Shown: piece by piece, positions 56,400 to 64,000 of the stretch
Layout of the letters: each line of letters opens with the position of its first letter
How positions within the stretch are numbered: the first letter of the stretch is position 1
Source of the DNA: Prorocentrum cordatum
Lineage: Eukaryota > Sar > Dinophyceae > Prorocentrales > Prorocentraceae
NCBI GenBank assembly: GCA_963575745.1
Contig: CAUYUJ010004703.1
Location: forward strand, 432,497 to 496,496
Reading direction: 5' to 3'
Length of the DNA stretch: 64,000 nt
The notes under the pieces: generated by a model
The model's input: the letters and a program-made list of their open reading frames with translations, nothing else
The model's database searches: none
What the model was told of the DNA's origin: nothing
Program-made: the position numbers and the translations under genes

Positions 56400-57270
56400 A
56401 GGCGGCCCGGAGAGGCCAAGAGGGTGCAAAAACGAGCCAAGAGGGTTCCAAGAGGCCCCCAAGACAGTGCAAGGTCCCGAGCTGCCCAATACGGCCCAGG
56501 AGGACTCCCAGAGCACTCCCAAGAGGGACCCAAGAGGCCCAAATCATTAAATTCCGATAGGCCCAAGAGGGCGCCAAGACGGCCCAAGGGGTGCCTAGGA
56601 CGGCCAAGTTGGCCCCAAGACGGCGCCCAAGACGACCCAAGAAAGCCCCGAGTCGCCCAAGACGGCCCAAGATGGCCCCAAGACGGTCCAAGAAGGCTCC
56701 GAGGCGTCCCTAGAGGCCTCCACGAGTACTCCCAGCAGGGCCCCAAGAAGCCAAAATCGTTGAACTCCGACGGGAAAGCGTACCTTTGTATCATATGCGA
56801 CTATTCGGCCTTCACGGCTTTGAAGACGGCCCAAGAGGCTCCCAAGATTTGCCCAAGAGAGCCTAAGACACTCCCAAGAGGCCCTCAAGACAGCCCAAGA
56901 GGGGGCCAAGACGGCCCCAAGGGCTGCCCAAAACGGCCCAAGTTCGCCCCAAAACCGGCCCCAAGAAGGCCCAAGAAAGCCCCGAGTCGCCCAAGACTGC
57001 CCAAGATGGCCCCACGAATGTCCAAGAAGGCTCCGAGACGTCCCAAGAGGCCTCCAAGAGCACTCCCAAGAGGATCCCAAGAGACCAAGTTCGTTACATT
57101 CCTGTTGGCGAAACGTACATTTAAAGCATATACGATGTTGGGGCCTTCACGGCTTTGAAAACGGTCCAAGAGGCCCCCAAGCCTTTCCCAAGAGAACAGA
57201 AGACGCTCCCAAGAGGCCCCCAAGATAGCCCAAGAGGGTGCCAAGACGGCCCAAGGGCCGACTAAGAGGT
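56400..57270 (+). repeat. CCAAGA(G/C)GGC repeat with ~335-bp higher-order period
   Basis: Degenerate ~11-bp words separated by a unique ~75-bp spacer (GAAA...CGTACNTTT, GCCTTCACGGCTTTGAA) at about 56750-56830 and again at 57085-57165. Confidence 0.75.
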
Positions 57271-57344
57271 ATGTTGACAACGACTGCGCAGTCGGCTAGA
57301 ACCTGAGCACGCGCGTGGCGCGTGCGTGGTTCTAGTACATAGTT

Positions 57345-57622
57345 ACATCGATGCATGCATGCATACATGCACACATTCATTCATTCGTTCATACATATAT
57401 ATACATAATACATACACACATACATACATACATACATACAGACAGACAGACAGACAGGCACACATAATGTGTGTGTATGTATGCATGAACTTCATGCATA
57501 CATACATACCCATATGTGTACATAAATACATACATGCATACGTGCATACACGCATGCATGTATATAGACATACATGTATATATGCATACAGACATACATA
57601 AACACCTGTGTACCTACATGCA

Positions 57623-57656
<34 letters not shown>

Positions 57657-57700
57657 CATACATACATACATACATACATACATGCAAAAAGCACAGTTAT
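57345..57700 (+). repeat. ATAC/ATGC tetranucleotide array
   Basis: ACATACAT, GACA and TGCATACA words. Preceded at 57299-57335 by a hairpin (GAACC...GCACGCGC/GCGCGTGC...GGTTC). Confidence 0.93.
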
Positions 57701-57829
57701 ATACATGCATGCATTACATACGTACATACGTACATGCGCACGTACGTACGTGTGGTCATCCATGCATTACAAATGCACGTATTGATTAGCCATTGTGGGC
57801 CCCAAACAATGGTCTAGCAATAGGTGGTG

Positions 57830-58190
57830 TGCAATGCATGTGGAGCAATATGTGTGGTGCAGTGTGTGTGTGGGCATCTATGCTGTGCAATCTATGCGGC
57901 GCAATGTTTGTGGTGCGACTTATGTTGCGCAATACGTGTTGTACACTCGATGTCGTGCGATCTACGTTGTGCAGTATACTCACATATATATATATATATA
58001 AATGTATATATATATATATATATGGTGCAACCTAGGTGGTGCAATATATGTTGTACAGTCTATGTGGTGCAATATCCCTGGTGCAATATATACAGAGTAA
58101 TGGATGCTGTGCGATCTACGCTGTGCAATCGTTATTGTCCGATCTAGTCGTGCAATCACTGTGGTGCAATCTACGTGCTGAAATCTATGA
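57830..58190 (+). repeat. Degenerate ~15-bp repeat (GTGGTGCAATATATG) with (TA)n
   Basis: Words such as GTGGTGCAATRTRTGT and GTGCGATCTACGTTGTGCA recur about every 15 bp on both sides of a (TA)n tract at 57983-58022. Confidence 0.7.
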
Positions 58191-58204
58191 TGTGTAGTTC
58201 TTAT

Positions 58205-58335
58205 TGTGACGACGAGGCGGCGACAGGGCGGTGACGGGGCGGCGACGGCGACCACGAAACCGCCAGACCTGCACGCAGGCCCAGACGACGGGCGATGACG
58301 AGGCGGCGACGGGGCGGCGACAGCGACCACGGAGA
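58205..58335 (-). repeat. Inverted relatives of the 52.7-kb GC repeat
   Basis: GGCGGCGACGGGGCGGCGAC and GACCACGAAACCGCCAGACC are reverse complements of the words at 52690-52850; two units. Confidence 0.7.
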
Positions 58336-58680
58336 GGGCCCCAAGAGGGCCCCAAGAGGGCCCCAAAGAGGGCCCCCAAGGGGCCCCCAGGCCTCCAAGA
58401 GACACCCAAGACGCCCCAAGAGGCCCCCAAGAGGCCCCCAAGCGGCCCCCAGGAGACCCTAAGAAGCCTCCAAGAGGCACCCGCGAGGCCCCAAGAGGCT
58501 CTGAAGACCGGCAAGAGGCTCCAAGACGTCCGAAGAGGCTCCGTGAGGCTCCCAAGGCACCCTAAGTGGTTCCCAAGAGTCGTCAGGAGGCCCCCAAAAC
58601 GCCCCAAGAGGCCTCTAGGAAACTGCGAGATACATCCCAAGAGACTCCGAGAGACATCCAAGAAGCACTTGGCCCACGAA
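58336..58680 (+). repeat. CCAAGAGGCC repeat block
   Basis: Same degenerate ~10-bp words as at 56.4 kb and 29.2 kb. Confidence 0.7.
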
Positions 58681-58845
58681 GGCTCCCCGAGCTCCCAGAT
58701 GATGCCACGCTCCCGCGATACAAGGGCAGCTCCCCAGGGCAGCGTTCCTGAATGGGCTGGCGGGGATACGCGAAGCGTGTCCGTTACTTCGCTAGCGGGT
58801 CCATCCTGCTGGAAACTGCCGCCCTCTCTCCTGAACTAGTGGAGT

Positions 58846-59181
58846 CTACAAGTTCGAGATCTCTGCTGGGAGCCAAGACGAGGGCTCCTCTTGAACGCTG
58901 GGATAATTGTCAAAGCTCGTGAGACATTCCTTGGTCGAATCCTTGTCGCACTCGCATAGCCGGGTGTTATCATAACCGCCGCCATAGAATGAGCATGAAA
59001 CGATCGAACTGAAACCCACGCTGCATCGCTGCTGTGTAGCCTGTTGCCTGCGTGGGCGACGCATACTTCCGCCTGGTAGACGAGAATTCTGCTCGTACAC
59101 CTCTTCGAAATGATCATGGACACGCGTCGTCTGCCAAGGGTGCGAATGACAACCGCAAGGCCTCCCCTCTCGGGGACGCAC
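58846..59181 (-). CDS. Weak hypothetical exon, Cys-containing
   Basis: A 111-residue minus-strand frame in a rare patch of balanced composition. It has a non-repetitive sequence with CSFYGGGYDNTRLCECDKDS and SFDNYPSVQEEPSSWLP. No family recognised; the start (59181) lies at the edge of a dispersed repeat, so any real exon would begin further in. A second frame on the same strand is also open, which weakens the call. Confidence 0.22.
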   Translation of the reverse strand: MRPREGRPCGCHSHPWQTTRVHDHFEEVYEQNSRLPGGSMRRPRRQQATQQRCSVGFSSIVSCSFYGGGYDNTRLCECDKDSTKECLTSFDNYPSVQEEPSSWLPAEISNL

Positions 59182-59340
59182 TGACCCGGGTCAATGTGAA
59201 CGTAATCCTGTGAGATCCTGCAAAATCCTGCGCGCTGATAACCTGGGTCAGTGCAGCCCTGGCTTTGCAGAATCCTGCCACATCGGGCGCTCTGGCTGAC
59301 CCCCGTCTGCACTGACCCCCCCTCCAGGCTCCCGAGATGA
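59175..59340 (+). repeat. Dispersed repeat I, copy 2
   Basis: CTGACCCGGGTCAATG, ATCCTGTGAGATCCTGC, GGCTGACCCCCGTCTGC and AGGCTCCCGAGATG in the order of the 25.4-kb copy. Confidence 0.65.
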
Positions 59341-59454
59341 CTTCACCCAGTCGTTGCCGAAGCTCCCCCTCCCCGGGCCATGGGTTCACAAAACCCGGGC
59401 CGCCACGCCGGTGCGGTCTTCCTCCCGACGGGGTGTTAGCCGTGTGAGAAATCG

Positions 59455-59590
59455 CTTCCGGGGATGGAACGTGTCGGCCGGGAACGAAACGCGTCGGACG
59501 GATATGGAACGTGTCGGCCGGGGATGGAACGTGTCGGCTGGGGATTGGAACGTGTCGGCCGGGGATGGGATGCGTCGGCCGCGGACTGAC
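59455..59590 (+). repeat. ~18-20-bp tandem repeat (GGGGATGGAACGTGTCGGCC)
   Basis: Six or seven variants of GGAACGTGTCGGC spaced about 19 bp. Confidence 0.8.
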
Positions 59591-59639
59591 TTTTTCTCCC
59601 CACCACCCTCTGCCCCTCCTTCCTCCACGCGCGTCCCCC

Positions 59640-59870
59640 AGGAGGAGGAGGAGGAGGGTCGAGAAGGAGGAACGAGGAGGAGGGACGAGGAGGAAGAGGG
59701 ACGATGAGGAGGGACGCGGAGAAGGAGGACGAGGAGGAGGAGGAAGTGGACGAGGAGGAGGAGGAGGAGGAAATGGAGGAGGAGGAAGAGGAGGAGGAGG
59801 AGGAGGGAGGAGGAGGAGGAGGAGGAGGAGGAGGAGGAGGAAGAGGAGGAGGAGGAGGGAGGAGGACGAG
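59640..59870 (+). repeat. (GGA)n purine array
   Basis: GGA triplets with CGA/AGA interruptions; open on both strands as poly-Glu/poly-Ser. Confidence 0.93.
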
Positions 59871-59997
59871 GCACGGGGATCGAGGTTCGAGTGCTCTGGA
59901 CGTTTGGCACCCCCTCCTCCCCTCCTCCCCTACGCGCGTTCCTGCGTGTGCCCGCCTCCTCTCCCCCCCACCCCCCGCGTGCGCGCTCGGAGTCGTC

Positions 59998-60175
59998 GAC
60001 GACGACGACGACGAGGCTGACGACAACGACGCTGAAGACGACGACACTGACGACGACGACGACGACGAAGACGACCACAACGACAACGACGACGACGACG
60101 ACGCTGACGACGACGACGCTGACGACGACGACGCTGGCGACGACGACGACGAAGACGACAACGGTCAAGACGCCG
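59998..60175 (+). repeat. (GAC)n array
   Basis: GAC triplets with GCT/AAC interruptions, followed by a CTG/CAG-rich stretch at 60185-60305. Confidence 0.93.
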
Positions 60176-60575
60176 AGGCCCCTGCTGCGCTTGTTGCGCG
60201 CCAGCGGCGGCTGCCTGCTGCTGCAGCGCGGCGGCCTGCCTCTGCAGCTGCAGCGCGGCGGCCTGCTGCTGCTGCTGGAGCAGCTGCTGCAGCTGCTCCT
60301 GCGAGATCTGGCCAGCCTCGGCGGCGGAGTGGCCGGCACGACGAAACCAAGGAGCTCTCAGGCTGTGATTGCGCAGCTTGTTCCGCCTGTCTCTAGGCAG
60401 GACGTGTTCAGTGACTTCCAGATTCGAGTCTCGTTGGCTACGGCTCGCTGAACAACTTCACGCAACAGATGCATGCATGCACGCACGCACGTCTGTGGCT
60501 ACGCATGCAATGTGTGTGTGTGCAATCGCGCGCTGGAGTGGCAACGACGCTGAGCTCAGGCTGCTTTTATCGCCC

Positions 60576-60800
60576 AGAGCGGGGGGCGGACAGAACGGGG
60601 CGCTGCCCCGAAGCCGAAAGCTGCCGCCGTTGGGCCCGCGACGTCCGTCCCGCAAGGCTGGCCTCGCCCTCGCTCGGACGTCCATTCCCCCTGTGTTTTT
60701 GTCGGTTTCGTGCGTGATTGCTTTTTTCGCCAAAGGATCAAGGATTATCCTCGATGGCCCTCGCCGAAGGAAGACTGCACACGTCCGAGCGATGCCAAGT
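60576..60800. mobile_element. Element J, copy 1 (compact)
   Basis: TCGCTCGGACGTCC (60671-60684) and ACGTCCGAGCGATGCC (60781-60796) are inverted ends around a ~95-bp interior with CGCCAAAGGATCAAGGAT. The left flank shares GGGGCGCTGCCCCG-type sequence with 63011-63090. Confidence 0.7.
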
Positions 60801-61019
60801 GGTTGGCGGCGCCCAGAGTGGGCGGCACGGGGATGGGGCGGGCCTCGAAGCGGGCGGGGGGGGGGGGACGGCGTCTCACACGGAGGGGGGGCCTCCCTGG
60901 AAGGGCCCGGCGGCTTCAGAGGATCCTCCGCGGAAGCCCCCAGGGCATGGAATATACACACACACACATATCTATATATCGCTCGCACATGAGAGGCGCC
61001 ACAGGGGTCCTTCCGAGGC

Positions 61020-61971
61020 CTACGCGGGCACTCTAGTCAACTCCACGAGCGCCACAGCAGCCCGTCGAATTTCGTACAGATGGCCAGTCCACTCCTCCTG
61101 ATGGAGCGACGGCGGACGAGAAACACGTGCGGCGTTATACATGTGGAACGCCATAACGATGGCCTCCACAGTTTCAAGAGTCGGGGCCCCGTCCAGCCCA
61201 ATCCTAGTCAGCACACCATTCGGGGGGCCACGGTCTCTAGCGTAGGCCAGACCCCACAAAGCATCGCACCGCAAGTAATGGGCAAAGACATCAGGGGCTG
61301 GAATCAACGGGGGCTCACGACATCCGAATTTACAAGACTGTACTCCGCCAGCGGTATGAAGCCTGGCCGATGTTAGCCAAGCTCCTGCTATTGTCTTCAG
61401 AACAGCACTCTGCCAGGCCGGGCTGACCTGCTCAAGAATAGTACGGAGAGGAGGCCAGGAGTGGCGGACAACCTCGAGGCCCCATGACTTCAGACGCCGC
61501 GCCAGCACCACGGGGAGGACGTCAGGAAAGAGGGAGGAGTGCAGGGAACGGGAAATAGTTTTCTGGATCCGCACGCGCGCTGCCCGTTGCTCGGCAGCGA
61601 CGCGCTCCTCGGCCAGAGCACGCCACGCCAGGGCGGCATGGTGCGCGATCCTGCCCTCATTCACGAAGCCCTCGAAGGCGTCAGCCAGGCCCGCAACCAC
61701 TGGCTGCGTTCTCCAGTGGACTGGCGTACGACGCGCCTGCCCGATCGCCAGGAGGGAGCCGTGGTCCATCGTCTGCTCCTCCAGCCATACGTGGAGGCTC
61801 TGCCAGTTGGTGACCGTGGAGGCAGCCGCTCTCATGAGTGACGCGAGTCCCGTGGCGAGCATAGACCTGATCCTCAAGGAGGGAGCCCACTGCCCTAGAC
61901 TGAGTAAGTCGTCTCTGGACAAGCTCTGCGGCGGCATGTGCCAAATCTTCGTGATCGCCCACGCCTCCCGA
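61020..61971 (-). mobile_element. 5'-truncated LINE remnant, C-terminal zinc region of the RT protein
   Basis: The minus-strand frame (stop at 61020-61022) encodes about 315 residues: basic helices, then WQSAVLKTIAGAWLTSARLH and CKFGC...HYLRCDALW, a CxxxC...HxxxC knuckle like the zf-RVT module that follows reverse transcriptase in LINE-type elements, then WTGHLYEIRRAAVALVELT. The polymerase domain and everything upstream are absent. On the element's 5' side the frame runs into a (TA)n tract at 61980-62020; past its 3' end is a TGTG/TATA tract (60955-60985). 5' truncation and a simple-repeat 3' tail are typical of dead LINE copies. Not a host gene. Confidence 0.65.
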
Positions 61972-62220
61972 CACACACATCTATATATATATATATATAT
62001 ACGCATATATGTATATATATAGATACACACATATGTCTGGATGGTGTGCTTGTTCGTTTTTTCTACACACATATAAAGTATACTTTGTTTCGGAACTCAA
62101 TGTTTACCCCCCACCCACCCCACCCCACCCCAAAAAAAACATTGAGCAACGCCCCCTCTCGCGCCACCCCCCCGTGGGCGCCGCCGAGCCGGCAGGCCCA
62201 GCGCGGGGGCGGACGCTTGC

Positions 62221-62603
62221 CGTCGCTCGGACGGCCATTCCCCGTGCATGTCTCGTGTTCGTGTGTGTCTGTGTTGTTGCTGCTCGCCGTCCGCCCCTCT
62301 TTCGGCCGCGCCCTCCCCCGCTTCTCTTCTTGCATGGTGGCACAATCCGCTCGAACGGCATCCCCGCTTGGGCCTGATCCGTCGCCAGCGCAGACGACCC
62401 CTGCCTGGCCGCCGCCGCAAGAATTGTGTGTATCTGTGTGTGTATCTGTGTGTGCGTGTGTGCGTGTGTGCGTGTGCGTGTGTGTGTGTGTGTTGTGTGT
62501 GTCTGTTGTTTGTGTGTGTTGTGTGTGTCTTGTGTGTTGTGTGTGTGTTGTGTGCGTGTGTGCGTGTGTGCGTGTGTGCGTGTGCGTGTGTGCGTGTGTG
62601 CGT

Positions 62604-62636
<33 letters not shown>

Positions 62637-63010
62637 CGTGTGTGCGTGTGTGCGTGTGTGCGTGTGTGCGTGTGTGCGTGTGTGCGTGTGTGCGTGTGTG
62701 CGTGTGTGGTGTGTGCGTGTGTGCGTGTGTGCGTGTGTGCGTGTGTGCGTGTGTGCGTGTGTGCGTGTGTGCGTGTGCGTGTGCGTGTGCGCGCGTGTGC
62801 GCGTGTGCGCGTGTGCGCGTGTGCGCGTGTGCGCGTGTGCGCGTGTGCGCGTGTGCGCGTGTGCGCGTGTGCGCGTGTGCGCGTGTGCGCGTGTGCGCGT
62901 GTGCGCGTGCGTGTGTGCGTGTGTGCGTGTGTGTTCTGCTGCTCGGTGGTCCAGGATGCTCCGCGGGGGGCCTCGCCGAGGAGAGCATGCGCACACTCCG
63001 AGCGATGCCA
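62221..63010. mobile_element. Element J, copy 2, interior expanded to (GTGTGC)n
   Basis: GTCGCTCGGACGGCC at the left and CACTCCGAGCGATGCC at the right. Between them 62410-62940 is a GTGTGC/GTGCGC array of about 530 bp, strongly alternating purine-pyrimidine. Confidence 0.7.
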
Positions 63011-63860
63011 GGGACAGAGGGGCGGCGAGGCCGAAGGGAGCGGGTGCCGCCCCGCGGCCGAGGGCGGCCGCTGCTGGGCCAGTCACGCCCGTCCCACACC
63101 TCGCCATCGCTCGGACGTCCATTCCTCGTGTATGTTTCGATGTCGTGCGTGTGTTTTTTTTTCGCCGAATGATCAAGGATGGTCCTCGATGGCCGTCGCC
63201 GAGAAAAAAATGCCCACGTCATTCCTCGTGTCTTGTTCGATGTCGTGCGTGTGCTTTTTTTTTCGTCAAATGATCAAGGAATGGTCCTCGATGGCCGTCG
63301 CCGAGAAAAAAATGCCCACGTCCTTCCTCGTGTCTTGTTCGATGCCGTGCGTGTTGTTTTTTTTTGTTTCGCCAAATGATCAAGGAATGGTCCTCGATGG
63401 CCGTCGCCGAGAAAAAACGCGCACGTCATTCCACGTGTGTATTGTTCGATGTCGTGCGTGTTTTTTTTTTCGCCAGATGATCAAGGAATGGTCCTCGATG
63501 GCCGTCGCCGAGAAAAAAATGCACACGTCATTCCTCGTGTATTGCTCGATGCCGTGCGTGCTTTTTTTTTTTCGCCAGATGATCAAGGAATGGTCCTCGA
63601 TGGCCGTCGCCGAGAAAAAATGCGCACGTCATTCCACGTGTGTATTGTTCGATGTCGTGCGTGTTTTTTTTCGCCAAATGATCAAGGAATGGTCCTCGAT
63701 GGCCGTCGCCGAGAAAAAATGCACACGTCGTTCCTCGTGTGTTGTTCGATGTCGTGCGTGTTTTTGTTCTTTTTCGCCAAATGACCCAGGAAGGGTCCTC
63801 GATGGCCGTCGCCGAGGAAAAAATGCCCACGTCCGAGCGATGCCAGGACACAACCACTCT
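63011..63860. mobile_element. Element J, copy 3, interior expanded to ~100-bp tandem repeats
   Basis: ATCGCTCGGACGTCC near 63105 and CACGTCCGAGCGATGCC near 63829. Seven units carry CGCCAAATGATCAAGGAA, TGGTCCTCGATGGCCGTCGC, an A6-7 run and a T8-10 run, at about 63165, 63262, 63374, 63472, 63573, 63673 and 63773. Confidence 0.82.
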
Positions 63861-64000
63861 GGCCAGCCTCAGCGGCGGCTGAGGCCGGCGGGCCTGGAAG
63901 GGTCGTGGCGGGCTCGAGGGCGGCCTGCTGCCCTTCGGCTCGCGCTGGAGCGTCCGCCCTCGCGCCTTCTGAAAAGTTTCTGAAAACTCATCCCCCCCCC

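Noticed and set aside
55906-57785. His-Thr-Tyr and Cys-Met-Tyr repeat frames
   Set aside because: Tetranucleotide array.
62097-63222. His-Thr and Cys-Val repeat frames over 300 codons
   Set aside because: (GTGTGC)n array plus tandem units.

Overview
The window looks like dinoflagellate nuclear DNA, most like the GC-rich genomes of Prorocentrum-type species. This is inferred from content, not from a database match. The supporting signs are high GC with long trinucleotide and purine/pyrimidine arrays, a few genes spread over 64 kb, coding segments broken by GC-rich low-complexity introns with odd splice borders and short direct repeats, and protein families that are highly reiterated in dinoflagellates. 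No prokaryotic features, rRNA or tRNA genes, or convincing spliced-leader relics were seen. A 100-N assembly gap lies at 21401-21500.

Layout. 0-4.5 kb: 3' part of a multi-exon gene of unknown function, with a CxxH/C-type C-terminal module and probable Gly-Arg-rich terminal exons; its introns hold (CTC)n and (GA)n arrays. 4.5-10.9 kb: non-coding, with short tandem repeats at 7.0-7.4 kb and one weak exon candidate at 5.1 kb. 10.9-14.0 kb: the best-resolved gene, a three-exon C5 cytosine DNA methyltransferase-like gene with motifs I, IV, VI, VIII, IX and X in order. 15.4-19.5 kb: a four-exon gene of a dinoflagellate-type unknown family. 19.85-21.4 kb: a ~100-bp minisatellite running into the gap. 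21.5-23.0 kb (minus): an intact RING/IBR-like zinc protein. 23-28 kb: dense mobile debris, then a CCCH zinc-finger exon (minus, 27.7-28.4 kb). 28.5-60.5 kb: almost entirely repeats. 60.5-64 kb: a 5'-truncated LINE remnant (minus) flanked by three elements sharing inverted ends, whose interiors have expanded.

Repeats dominate. I found at least four non-autonomous DNA-element families with terminal inverted repeats: a TA-flanked family with two 180-bp copies and one 284-bp copy, a ~175-bp family with a 9-bp target duplication, a 127-bp element and a 190-bp element. There is also a five-copy ~160-bp dispersed element, a near-perfect 162-bp hairpin, a 90-bp satellite of ~19 units, an inverted pair of GATC-rich satellites sharing one unique end, and a composite satellite in which palindrome-rich spacers alternate with expanding (TCG)n tracts. 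The genes form no operon and no evident common pathway. The methyltransferase and the unknown multi-copy families fit a gene complement shaped by retro- and DNA-element activity. Two coding exons each need one extra base in a homopolymer to read through, so these copies are either mildly decayed or carry assembly indels.
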